This document shows positions 35,067-45,112 of a stretch of DNA of 62,548 bases, piece after piece. The stretch comes from an uncultured Acetobacteraceae bacterium (GTDB taxonomy: Bacteria > Pseudomonadota > Alphaproteobacteria > Acetobacterales > Acetobacteraceae): the NCBI GenBank assembly GCA_903907955.1, contig CAIVPZ010000104.1, positions 1-62,548 of the forward strand. Reading direction: 5' to 3'. Position numbers and translations under genes: made by a program. Position 1 is the first letter of the stretch, and each line of letters opens with the position of its first letter. The notes under the pieces were generated by a model. The model was not told the origin of the DNA, made no database searches, and was given only the letters and a program-made list of their open reading frames with translations.

Positions 35067-35978
35067 ATGGACCAGACCCGGCCGGCCGGCCGCGCCCCGG
35101 CGCTGTGGGCGGCGCTGCTGTCGCTGTTCGTGCCCGGGCTGGGGCAGGTCTATGCCCGCCGGCTGCGCGCCGCGGTGCTGTTCGCCGTCGCTTCCATCGC
35201 CATTGCCGCTGCGTTCGTCGTGCTGCTGCAGGCCAGCGACCGCGCCACCCTGACCCCGCGGATGCTGGCGGTGTTCCTGGCCCTCGCCCTCGCCACGCTG
35301 GGGCTGAACTGCGCCGCCGCTTTGCATGCCTGGCGGGCGGTGCGGCGCGGCCGCGACCCGGCGCGCCCCGGTTGGCGACGCTCCACCTGGACCTGGGGCG
35401 TGGTGCTGGTGGCGATCAGCCTGGGCTTCGAACTTTTCCCGGACGATCTCGGCTGGAACGCTTTCTCCGTGCCGTCGTCATCCATGCTGCCGACGCTGGA
35501 GGTCGGCGACCGCTTCGTCACCGTCGGCACCGGTGCCGCGCTGGCCGCGCTCGCGCCCGGCGACGTGGCCGTGTTCCTGCTGCCGCGCGACCGGGTCACC
35601 GACTACGTCAAGCGGCTGGTCGCCATGCCCGGGCAGACCGTCGAGATGCGCCGTGGCCGGCTGTGGATCGACGGGCGGGAAGTGCCGCAGGCGGATCTCG
35701 GCGCGGCCGGGCCGGGCGTCCGGCGGCTGCGGCTGACCCTGCCGAACGGCCGCAGCTACGAGGTGCTGAAGTCGGAAGCCGGCGGCCAACTGGACGACAC
35801 GCCGGCCATCACGCTCGGCCCCGGCCAGTTGTTTTTCATGGGCGACAACCTGGACAACAGCATGGACAGCCGGGTGCCCTCGGCGGTCGGGCCGGTGGCG
35901 CGCGAGCTGGTTGTGGGCCGCGCGGCGGTTATTTTCTGGAGCCGGGACCGGGGGCGGATTGGAAGTGAAGTGAAGTAA
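35067..35978 (+). CDS. lepB: Signal peptidase I with an extra N-terminal membrane domain
   Basis: A 303-residue S26 peptidase that cuts signal peptides at the outer face of the inner membrane. The catalytic Ser is in FSVPSSSMLPTL (near 139) and the Lys in VKRLVAMPGQTVEMRRG (near 182); the later GDNLDNSMDSR block is family-typical. The first 115 residues form three hydrophobic helices beginning LLSLFVPGLGQVYARRL, which resembles TM2/DUF5683-like domains rather than a normal LepB anchor. It lies 21 bases after acr3, so it is probably co-transcribed with the ars genes, an odd partner. Whether it is the main housekeeping enzyme is unclear. The TAA stop is shared with the repeat. Confidence 0.88.
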   Translation: MDQTRPAGRAPALWAALLSLFVPGLGQVYARRLRAAVLFAVASIAIAAAFVVLLQASDRATLTPRMLAVFLALALATLGLNCAAALHAWRAVRRGRDPARPGWRRSTWTWGVVLVAISLGFELFPDDLGWNAFSVPSSSMLPTLEVGDRFVTVGTGAALAALAPGDVAVFLLPRDRVTDYVKRLVAMPGQTVEMRRGRLWIDGREVPQADLGAAGPGVRRLRLTLPNGRSYEVLKSEAGGQLDDTPAITLGPGQLFFMGDNLDNSMDSRVPSAVGPVARELVVGRAAVIFWSRDRGRIGSEVK

Positions 35979-36129
35979 GGCCAGGGTTCCGCCCTGGATC
36001 CGCCGTCGCGCCCAGCGCGCCTTCGGCGCGACGGGCAGTGGCCCCTTGGAACCCATTCCTTAAGTAATGGGGTCAAGGGGTCCACTGACCCCTTGCGGGG
36101 TCCAGGGGCAGCGCCCCTGGCCTTCCTTA
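35976..36129. repeat. Dispersed compound repeat, copy 7
   Basis: Completely fills the gap between two converging genes, and both TAA stops (lepB at 35976-35978 and phaZ at 36127-36129) form its outermost TAAGG ends. The left half carries an extra GC hairpin (GTCGCGCC...GGCGCGAC, about 36004-36031). The centre is CCATTCCTTAAGTAATGGGG. The right arm has AAGGGGTCCACTGACCCCTT and CCAGGGGCAGCGCCCCTGG. The longest copy in the window. Confidence 0.9.
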
Positions 36130-37350
36130 CCTTTTCTGCTCACGAATGAACCGCTTGATCCGCGGCGCCACCTCGCCGCGGAAGCGCTGGCCGTTGAACA
36201 GGCCATAATGCCCCACGCCCTCCTGCTCGTAGTGATCGCGCCGCGAATCATCGAGCCGGTCGGCGATGGTATGCGTCGCCCGGGTCTGGCCAATGCCGGA
36301 GATGTCGTCGCGCTCGCCCTCGATGGTCTGGATGGCGGTGTGGGTAATGGCGGAGGGATCGATGCGGTGGCCGCGGTGCTTCAGCAGCCCGCGGGGCAGC
36401 AAATGCTCCTGGAACACCGACTGGATGGTCTCCAGGTAGAAATCGGCGGAAAGGTCCATCACCGCGCGGTATTCCTCGTAGAAGCGCCGCTTGGAGGCCA
36501 GCGTTTCGCCGTCGCCTTCCACCAGGTGCTGGAACATCTGCCAGTGCGCTTCCATGTGGCGGTCCATGTTCATCGCCATGAACCCGGCCAGTTGCAGGAA
36601 GCCCGGATAGACCCGCCGCATGGCGCCGGGATGGCCGAACGGCACGCGATGGATGACGTGGCGGCGAAACCAGTCGATGCTGTGCTTCTTGGCGAAATCG
36701 TTCACCGTGGTCACGCCCTGGCGGGTGTCGATGGGGCCGCCGATCAGCGACATGCTTTGCGGTGAGGCGGGGTCGCCGGCCTCGTTCATCAGCGCCACCG
36801 CCGCCACCACCGGCACCGACGGCTGACATACCGCGATCAGGTGGGTGTCCGGTCCGAGCAACTGCACATGGCGGATGACGGTGTCGATGTAGTCGCTCAG
36901 CCCGAAATCGGGTGCGGCAAGCGGCACCTCGCGGGCGTCGCGCCACTCGGTGATGTAGACATCGTGATCGGGCAGGAACGCCTTCACCGTGCCGCGCAGC
37001 AGGGTGGCGTAGTGGCCCGACATCGGCGCCACCATCAGCACTTTCGCGTCGTTCGGCCGGTCGGCCACCCGGCGGAAGCGCTTGAGGTCGCACCAGGTGT
37101 CGCTCTGCACGATATCCTCGACCACATCGACGATCTCGCCGTCGATGGTGGTGTGCTTGTGGCCGAACTCCGGTTTGCCGAAACGGCGGGTGCCGTGCTC
37201 GAAATGGTCGAGCGCCGCCGCGGTCAGCCGCCCGGCCGGGGTCGGGCGCCAGGGGTTGAACGGCATGTCGAGGATGGACAAGGCATGGCTCGCCATCAGG
37301 CGCATCGGGGCCAGGGTCGCACGCTGCAGCTCGAACACGTGGTAAAGCAC
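36127..37350 (-). CDS. phaZ: Intracellular polyhydroxyalkanoate depolymerase
   Basis: Mobilises stored PHB granules by hydrolysis or thiolysis. The 407-residue alpha/beta-hydrolase begins LYHVFELQRATLAPMR after a GTG start (37350) with AAAGGAAACC upstream; a 12-codon extension to an ATG was rejected. Typical family blocks are VAPMSGHYATLLRGTV, FLPDHDVYITEWRDAR and the nucleophile elbow AVCQPSVPVVAA, where CQPSVP replaces GXSXG. VGHYGLFNGQRFRGEV carries the catalytic His. Confidence 0.95.
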   Translation of the reverse strand: MLYHVFELQRATLAPMRLMASHALSILDMPFNPWRPTPAGRLTAAALDHFEHGTRRFGKPEFGHKHTTIDGEIVDVVEDIVQSDTWCDLKRFRRVADRPNDAKVLMVAPMSGHYATLLRGTVKAFLPDHDVYITEWRDAREVPLAAPDFGLSDYIDTVIRHVQLLGPDTHLIAVCQPSVPVVAAVALMNEAGDPASPQSMSLIGGPIDTRQGVTTVNDFAKKHSIDWFRRHVIHRVPFGHPGAMRRVYPGFLQLAGFMAMNMDRHMEAHWQMFQHLVEGDGETLASKRRFYEEYRAVMDLSADFYLETIQSVFQEHLLPRGLLKHRGHRIDPSAITHTAIQTIEGERDDISGIGQTRATHTIADRLDDSRRDHYEQEGVGHYGLFNGQRFRGEVAPRIKRFIREQKR

Positions 37351-37613
37351 TTGGTTTCCTTTTCGAATCCTCCCGTCCCCCGGCACACGATCGCCCGCCG
37401 CGTCCGGAGATGCGGGGGTGGCGATGCGGCGTGCAGGTTGACCGGGCGTGGCAACCGACGAGGTTCAAAAATCAACGGTTGACCGCCTCGCGACGCGCCG
37501 ACGGTCTCCGCCTTTTGTTAAGGCGGGCCATGTTCCATAAGAACCGTGTCAAGAGCAAGTCAGTCCGTACACGCCGGCGTGAGGAAAACTGCGGCGGGAG
37601 CGCTTGGGAGGAG

Positions 37614-37700
37614 ATGACAAATGCGACAGGAGCGTTGCACGGCCTGTTCGACCTGACCGGCCAGGTGCGCGCGGCGGCTGGCGGCGGCCTGATGGTCTGA
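37614..37700 (+). pseudogene. Possible N-terminal remnant of a short-chain dehydrogenase
   Basis: In the 575-base gap 37351-37925 the only coding-like text is a 28-codon frame with a GGAGGAG site touching its ATG. Its residues LHGLFDLTGQVRAAAGGGL resemble the opening strand of SDR enzymes (FDLTGQVALVTGGG) with the NAD loop damaged, then a stop. The rest of the gap contains an inverted repeat CGCACGCATGTGCG near 37717 and the thiolase promoter region, which I could not define. Confidence 0.25.
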
Positions 37701-37925
37701 CGGATTTCGCGGTTTCGCACGCATGTGCGGGACCGCGCCGGTTGTCGGCTGGCGCCGGAGTGCGCTATCTGCGTCGCACCGCGCAGCACGACCCGGACCG
37801 GCGCAAAGCCGGACGGCGTGCTGGCCTGCAAACTGCCGCCCGCGCTGGCGTGGACCGCTATCCTCGCGGCGCGCACGGGCTTTTCCGCTCCAACCTGTCC
37901 TGACTGTTTCTTAGGGAGATCCTGA

Positions 37926-39104
37926 ATGACCGATATTTTCATCGTCGCCGGTGTGCGCACCGCGATCGGCGATTTCGGCGGCGCGCTGAAGGACCAATCG
38001 CCGAGCGTGCTGATCGCCGCCGTGGTCCGCGAGGCGGTTCGCCGTGCCGGCGTGGCAGCGGAGGAGATCGGGCTGGGCGTAATCGGCCAGGTGATCCACA
38101 CCGAGCCGCGCGACCAGTACATCTCCCGCGTCGCCGTGATCGAGGCCGGCCTGCGGCAGGAGACGCCGGCGTTCACCCTCAACCGGCTGTGCGGCAGCGG
38201 GCTGCAGGCGATCCTCACCGCCGCCAACGCGATCCGCGCCGGCGAGGCCGAGGTGGCGGTGGCCGGCGGCGTGGAGAGCATGAGCCGCGCCCCCTATCAG
38301 CTGCCGGCGGCCCGCTGGGGCGCCAAGATGGGCGACACCACCGCGGTCGACCCGATGGTCGGCGCGCTGACCGACCCATTCCACAAGGTCCACATGGGCA
38401 TCACCGCCGAGAACGTGGCGGCGAAATATGAAATCACCCGCGAGCAGCAGGATGCGCTGGCGGTGGAAAGCCACCGTCGTGCCAGCCGGGCGATCAAGGA
38501 AGGCCGCTTCAAGGATCAAATCCTCGGCATCGAGCTGAAGACGCGCAAGGGCACCACGGTGTTCGACACCGACGAGCATGTCCGCCACGACGCCAAGCTG
38601 GAGGACATGACCAGCCTGCGGACGGCCTTCAAGAAGGACGGCACCGTCACCGCCGGCAACGCCAGCGGCATCAATGACGGCGCCGGCGCGGTGGTGGTGG
38701 CGAGCGGCGCGGCGGTGAAGCGGCTTGGCCTCACCCCACTGGCGCGCATCGTCTCCTCCGGCCATTCCGGCGTTGATCCGGCCTACATGGGCATCGGCCC
38801 GGTGCCGGCGTCGCGCCAGGCACTTGAGAAGGCCGGGCTGACGGTGGCCGATCTTGATGTGATCGAGGCCAATGAGGCGTTTGCCGCGCAGGCCTGCGCG
38901 GTGGCGAAGGAACTGGGGTTCGATCCCGGGAAGCTGAATCCGAACGGCAGCGGCATTTCGCTCGGCCACCCGATCGGCGCCACCGGGGCGATCATCACCG
39001 TGAAGGCGCTGTATGAGCTGCAGCGCACCGGCGGGAAGTATGCGCTGGTGACGATGTGCATCGGCGGCGGGCAGGGGATCGCGGCGGTGCTGGAGCGCGT
39101 CTGA
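37926..39104 (+). CDS. phaA: Acetyl-CoA C-acetyltransferase (thiolase)
   Basis: Condenses two acetyl-CoA to acetoacetyl-CoA, the first step of PHB synthesis, and works reversibly in degradation. The 392-residue length is standard. It shows the nucleophilic cysteine in TLNRLCGSGLQAI (about 88), NASGINDGAGAVVVAS, the active-site His in NPNGSGISLGHPIGATG and the second cysteine in VTMCIGGGQGIAAVLE. AGGGAG precedes the ATG. Divergent from phaZ. It could also serve fatty-acid breakdown; substrate length is not set by these motifs. Confidence 0.93.
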   Translation: MTDIFIVAGVRTAIGDFGGALKDQSPSVLIAAVVREAVRRAGVAAEEIGLGVIGQVIHTEPRDQYISRVAVIEAGLRQETPAFTLNRLCGSGLQAILTAANAIRAGEAEVAVAGGVESMSRAPYQLPAARWGAKMGDTTAVDPMVGALTDPFHKVHMGITAENVAAKYEITREQQDALAVESHRRASRAIKEGRFKDQILGIELKTRKGTTVFDTDEHVRHDAKLEDMTSLRTAFKKDGTVTAGNASGINDGAGAVVVASGAAVKRLGLTPLARIVSSGHSGVDPAYMGIGPVPASRQALEKAGLTVADLDVIEANEAFAAQACAVAKELGFDPGKLNPNGSGISLGHPIGATGAIITVKALYELQRTGGKYALVTMCIGGGQGIAAVLERV

Positions 39105-39222
39105 GCCGGGGCGCAGCCCCGGACCCCGGCAGGGGCCGAGGCCCCTGGACCCCGTTGACGGAATGGGGTCCAGGGTTCCACCGACCCCTGGCGGGTCCAG
39201 GGCAGAGCCCTGGCCTTGCTTA
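39105..39222. repeat. Dispersed compound repeat, copy 8
   Basis: Spans the gap between the converging thiolase gene and the cfa pseudogene. The left arm starts at the thiolase TGA with GCCGGGGCGCAGCCCCGG (a variant of the usual CCAGGGC hairpin) and CAGGGGCCGAGGCCCCTG. The right arm is near consensus (CCAGGGCAGAGCCCTGG) and its end supplies the TAA of the pseudogene (39220-39222). Confidence 0.88.
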
Positions 39223-39688
39223 CTCTTGCTGTAAAGCCCGGCCCGGGTCGGCGGCATCCCGCTCGCCCCCCGCGCCCACTTCGGCGGCGGCAGCGTCGCG
39301 GGCGGCGTGCAGCCGCTCGCACCACAGCCGGGTGGTGCGCGCATAATGCTCCCGCCAGGCTTCGACATCGTGCACCTCGAAACCGAAGCGCTCGAGATTG
39401 GCGACCGTGTTGCCGATATGGTCGAGTTCGCAGCCGGGGAAGATGTAGCGGATGATAGCGGTGTATTCGGGCTTGTGGCGGCGGAAGGCGCGGACGGCGC
39501 AGCAGCCGGCCGATGGCGGCAAGCGTGCGGATGACCAGCGCCAGGTCGCCGGTGGGCGCCGGCCCCAGCGGCAGCAGTTCGCCGTTCCATAAGCGCAGGC
39601 TCAGATCGGCCTGCAGCGCTCCGGCCAAGTGCGCCGCCAGCCGGCGAAGGGCTGGCAGATACTTGTCGGCGGCGGCGCGGGCGATCAC
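39220..39688 (-). pseudogene. cfa: Cyclopropane-fatty-acyl-phospholipid synthase, deleted remnant
   Basis: Two in-order pieces of one methyltransferase lie in different frames. The N-terminal piece (about 39688-39484) reads ADLSLRLWNGELLPLGPAP and LVIRTLAAIGRLLRRPRL, the usual start of CFA synthases. The C-terminal piece (about 39500-39220) reads YIFPGCELDHIG, FEVHDVEAWREHYARTTRLW, the usual end. The S-adenosylmethionine-binding middle (roughly 250 residues) is gone and the junction near 39485 shifts frame. The normal enzyme is about 400-430 residues. No function is expected. Confidence 0.75.
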
Positions 39689-39728
39689 TCGCCCGCGCCG
39701 CTCGCCTTGGTCTGGCAGGTGTATGCGG

Positions 39729-41816
<2,088 letters not shown>

Positions 41817-41945
41817 GGCAAACCTCCATTCGCTCATTGGGCATGACCACAACGGGCGCAGCGTGGCCCTTCGCCTCGCGCGCCCGTCCCTGTCCGGCCC
41901 TGAGCCGATGCGATACGGCTCTGCACATGCCCTTCCGGCTGCAAT

Positions 41946-41982
41946 TTTGCAAGTCCGTCTTCCTGTTTGCAGGTGCGTCTTC
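41946..41982 (-). promoter_or_regulatory. Tandem 17-base direct repeat upstream of EF-G
   Basis: The 310-base gap 41817-42126 holds no gene I can support. Within it, TTTGCAAGTCCGTCTTC (41946-41962) and TTTGCAGGTGCGTCTTC (41966-41982) form a direct repeat with a 20-base period, 130-166 bases upstream of the EF-G start. These may be regulator sites or promoter elements; no regulator is recognised. Confidence 0.35.
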
Positions 41983-42126
41983 GGCCGCCGGGCGCATGCT
42001 GCGCCGTGTTCCGCCCAGCCCACCGCCCCGGGCAGGGCTGCTGCGGGCCTGCGCCACCCTTGGCCTCCGCCCGCCGACGCGCTAACCGACGCCCTGCAAT
42101 ATCACCCGGAAGAGAGAGGCGGCGGC

Positions 42127-42390
42127 ATGACCCGATCCGACATGGAGCGCGTGCAGACCTATCTGCGGCGCCTGCTCGGCAGCGACCGCATCAACGTGGT
42201 GCCGCCCGCCAAACCCGGCCTTACCGTGGAGATCGCCGTGGATGACGAGGTCATCGGCACGCTCTACGAGGACCGCGAGGAGGGCGAGGTTTCCTACGCC
42301 GTGAACCTGACCATCCTGGAGGAGGATCTGCCGCCCGTCCCCAAGGCGGCAGCTTCCGCCCCGGCAACCAAGCCGCGCCGGCCCCGCTGA
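42127..42390 (+). CDS. DUF3126-family protein
   Basis: An 87-residue protein typical of alphaproteobacteria, function unknown. The conserved part is MERVQTYLRRLLGSDRINVV, DDEVIGTLYEDREEGEVSYA and LTILEEDLP, followed by an Ala/Pro/Arg-rich tail. The start is ATG at 42127 with GAGAGAGG upstream. It is divergent from EF-G. A tandem copy of GCGCCGCCCCGTTAC (42400-42414, 42415-42429) and a hairpin follow the gene. Confidence 0.88.
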   Translation: MTRSDMERVQTYLRRLLGSDRINVVPPAKPGLTVEIAVDDEVIGTLYEDREEGEVSYAVNLTILEEDLPPVPKAAASAPATKPRRPR

Positions 42391-42437
42391 ACCCGCCGCG
42401 CGCCGCCCCGTTACGCGCCGCCCCGTTACGCGACGAT

Positions 42438-42458
42438 CGGGAGCGCCAGCGGCTCCCG
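42438..42458 (+). terminator. Hairpin after the DUF3126 gene
   Basis: Stem CGGGAGC / GCTCCCG with a seven-base loop, followed by GAAAGGG. It is 47 bases after the stop and lacks a T-run, so it may be a weak intrinsic terminator or a mRNA-end structure. Confidence 0.4.
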
Positions 42459-42546
42459 AAAGGGTGATCGTTGGGAACCTTCCGGCATCGGGCCGGCCGC
42501 AGTACTGAACCGCGCAGGACGTATCCTGGCGTGGCATGGAGGCGGA

Positions 42547-44709
42547 ATGCAGTCGGCGCGGCGCGCGTCCCTGCGGGTTATTGCCCTCGCCATGGTCGGC
42601 TGCGTGCTGCTGCCGCTGCTGCTGCTGGCCTCCGGCGCCTTCGTCATCAGCCGTGCCGCCCACCGCGACGCCGACCAGCGGCTTACCCGCACCGCCGGCA
42701 TCCTGCACGAGCAGGCGCTGAAGGTGTTCCAGAGCACCGACGTGCTGCTGGAAACCCTGCTGGAGATGACTCGCGGTCAGTCGGATTCGTCCATCCGCGC
42801 CGGCTTCCCGCGCTGGCACCACGACCTGAAGGCGATGTCGGCGCGGCTGCCGCAGGTGCAGTCGATCTGGATCATCGGCGCCGACGGTCATGTCTGCGCC
42901 ACCGACTTCACCAGCAGCCTGCCCGGCATCGACGCCAGCCAGCGCGACTACTTCGCCGCCCAGGCCCAGCGGGATTCCGGCCTGTTCATCGGGGCGGTGC
43001 TGCAACCGCTGCTCGACACCGGCAACCCCTTCTTCGGCGTATCGCGCCGGCGCGACGGGCCGGACGGCACGTTCGCCGGCGTCGCCACCGCCTCGCTGAC
43101 GCCGGGCGATTTCCTCAAGTTCTACCGCGAAATCGGCAGCGAACCCGGCTCGTTCCTGGCGCTGATGCGCACCGACGGGGTCCAGCTGGTGCGCTTCCCG
43201 CCGCGGCCCGAAGGCACCAGCCTGACGCCGCGACCGCCCATCCTCAAGGCGGTTTCCGGCCCGTCCGACCGCGGCATCCTCACCGCGGTCTCCCCGGTCG
43301 ACGGTCGCGAGCGCCGGATCGCCTGGCGGCGACTCGATCCCTACCCGGTGTTCGTCATGGCCGGTCTGGAAACCGCCGCCATCCGCGCCGCATGGCTCGG
43401 CACGCTGGCCACCCACCTGGTGTTCGGCGTGCCGGCCACGCTGCTGATGCTGTCCGCGCTGTGGATCGCGCTGGTCCGCACCCGCGCCTTGTTCAACGAG
43501 GCCGGGCGCCGCGCCGCCGCCGAGGAGGCCTTGCAGCGGGCGCAGCGGCTGGAGGCGCTCGGCGAGCTCACCGGCGGGGTGGCGCACGACTTCAACAACC
43601 TGCTGATGATCGTGCTGGGCAATGTCGACCGCATGCGCCGCCGCCCGCGCGAGGCCGCCGACATCCGCGCCCTCGACATGATCGCCGCCGCGGTGCGCCG
43701 CGGCGAGGCACTGACCCGGCAATTGCTGAGCTTCGCCCGGCGGCGGGCGCTGTTTCCCGAACCCACCGACCTGGCCCGCCAGCTTGCCGACATGCGCCCG
43801 CTGCTGTCGCATTCCCTGCGCGCCGACATCACGCTGGAGATCGAGGCCGAATCGCCGCCCGGCAGCTTCGTCGTCAAGGTCGATCCGGCGGAATTAGAGC
43901 TGGCGGTGCTGAACGTGGCGGTGAATGCGCGCGATGCCATGCCGCTGGGCGGCACGCTGACGCTGCGGCTGCGCCGGGTGACGCTGACCGCGGCCCAGGA
44001 CATCGATGGCCTGACGGGGGATTTCGTCGCGCTGTCGTTGTCGGATACCGGCACCGGAATCGCGCCGGACGTGCTGGCGCGGGTATTCGACCCGTTCTTC
44101 ACCACCAAGCCGGTCGGCAAGGGCACCGGGCTCGGGCTGTCGCAGTTCTATGGCTTCGCCCGCCAGTCCGGCGGCTCCGCCACCATCGCCAGCACCCCGG
44201 GCAGCGGCACGACGGTAACCCTCTACCTGCCGCACAGCCATGAGGCACCGGCACCGCGCCTGCCCCTCCCCGCACCCGCCGCCACACCGGGCAACGGGCT
44301 GCGCGTGCTGCTGGTAGTGGGCAATGTGGAGGTCGCCGCGGCAACCCCGAGCCGGCTGGAAATGCTCGGCTTCGACGTGGTGGTGGCCGCCTCGGCCCGG
44401 GCGGCACTGTCGCTGCTGGAAACGCAGAGCTTTGCCCTGGTGGTCACCGACCTCGAAATGCCCGGCGGCATGAGCGGGCTCGACCTGGTGCGCGCGCTGC
44501 GCGCCGGGTCGCTGCAGGTGCCGGTGATCCTGGCCACCGTCTACGACGACGCCGCCGAGCGGGCGCGGCACGAGGGATTCGCCGTGCTGGTGAAGCCCTA
44601 CGACGAGTTGCAGCTGCGCGAGGCGGTCACCGCCGCCCTGTTCGGCATCCGGGCGGCAGCCTCCGGTAGCCGTAGTGACGCTGATGCAACAGTGATCAAG
44701 CAAAAATGA
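42547..44709 (+). CDS. Hybrid sensor histidine kinase with C-terminal receiver
   Basis: A 720-residue inner-membrane sensor. It has TM1 (about 9-34), a periplasmic Cache-like domain (about 38-275, with IWIIGADGHVCAT and SQRDYFAAQAQRDSGLFIG), TM2 (about 285-308), then HisKA with phosphoacceptor His in ALGELTGGVAHDFNNLLM. HATPase_c follows (NVAVNARDAMP, SDTGTGIAPDVLARVFDPFF, GKGTGLGLSQFYGF), and a receiver domain (about 590-705) has phosphoacceptor Asp in VVTDLEMPGG. ATG at 42547 follows GGAGG. No response regulator is adjacent. The DFNN H-box places it in the HisKA_4-like group. The ligand is unknown. Confidence 0.92.
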   Translation: MQSARRASLRVIALAMVGCVLLPLLLLASGAFVISRAAHRDADQRLTRTAGILHEQALKVFQSTDVLLETLLEMTRGQSDSSIRAGFPRWHHDLKAMSARLPQVQSIWIIGADGHVCATDFTSSLPGIDASQRDYFAAQAQRDSGLFIGAVLQPLLDTGNPFFGVSRRRDGPDGTFAGVATASLTPGDFLKFYREIGSEPGSFLALMRTDGVQLVRFPPRPEGTSLTPRPPILKAVSGPSDRGILTAVSPVDGRERRIAWRRLDPYPVFVMAGLETAAIRAAWLGTLATHLVFGVPATLLMLSALWIALVRTRALFNEAGRRAAAEEALQRAQRLEALGELTGGVAHDFNNLLMIVLGNVDRMRRRPREAADIRALDMIAAAVRRGEALTRQLLSFARRRALFPEPTDLARQLADMRPLLSHSLRADITLEIEAESPPGSFVVKVDPAELELAVLNVAVNARDAMPLGGTLTLRLRRVTLTAAQDIDGLTGDFVALSLSDTGTGIAPDVLARVFDPFFTTKPVGKGTGLGLSQFYGFARQSGGSATIASTPGSGTTVTLYLPHSHEAPAPRLPLPAPAATPGNGLRVLLVVGNVEVAAATPSRLEMLGFDVVVAASARAALSLLETQSFALVVTDLEMPGGMSGLDLVRALRAGSLQVPVILATVYDDAAERARHEGFAVLVKPYDELQLREAVTAALFGIRAAASGSRSDADATVIKQK

Positions 44710-44806
44710 CGGCTGCGCCGCACGTCGTGCTTCCATTAACGCTTCGCACACGCGTATCGTTCCATACGGGTGGAAATTGTTCCGCCCATGACCGGAGTCT
44801 GGTGCG

Positions 44807-45028
44807 ATGTTCTCCCCCGCTCCCGTCCCGCCCGTCCGCGATGTCCTGACCGGCGTGGAAACGTTGCAGGACACCATGTCTGCCCCTGCTGCCGGCGAAC
44901 TGGTGTTCGCGCTGGATGCGGCGCGGCGGGCCGGTACGGTGGCGCGGTGGTTGATGGGAGAAAAGCAAGGCCAGGGCGCTGCCCTGGACCCGCAAGGGGG
45001 CAGTGGCCCCCTTGACCCCATCACTTAA
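44807..45028 (+). CDS. Short frame running into a dispersed repeat (doubtful)
   Basis: 73 codons. The first half (MFSPAPVPPVRDVLTGVETL through ARWLMGEK) looks like a small helical protein. The second half is translated dispersed repeat (QGQGAALDPQGGSGPLDP), a text that recurs wherever a frame enters this element. The adjoining repeat end reads AAAAGCAAGG where other copies have TAAGCAAGG, so a stop codon may have been lost here. There is no clear ribosome site. It may be the stump of a larger gene. Function unknown. Confidence 0.3.
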   Translation: MFSPAPVPPVRDVLTGVETLQDTMSAPAAGELVFALDAARRAGTVARWLMGEKQGQGAALDPQGGSGPLDPIT

Positions 45029-45112
45029 GTGACCGGGTCCAGGGGCCGCCGGCCCCTGGTGGGGTGCAGGAGCAAAGCCCCTGCCGGGGTCCGGGGCTGC
45101 GCCCCGGCTCTA
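44963..45112. repeat. Dispersed compound repeat, copy 9
   Basis: The left arm is consensus (GCAAGGCC, CCAGGGCGCTGCCCTGG, AAGGGGGCAGTGGCCCCCTT) with centre CATCACTTAAGTGACCGG. The right arm is rearranged into extra hairpins (CCAGGGGCCGCCGGCCCCTGG-like, GCAAAGCCCCTGC, CCGGGGCTGCGCCCCGG). It covers the 5' end of the EEP gene, whose reading frame starts inside it. Confidence 0.85.

Noticed and set aside
44807-45028. Repeat-coded peptide (GAALDPQGG...) as a conserved protein motif
   Set aside because: It appears in several unrelated frames only because they cross the same DNA repeat.
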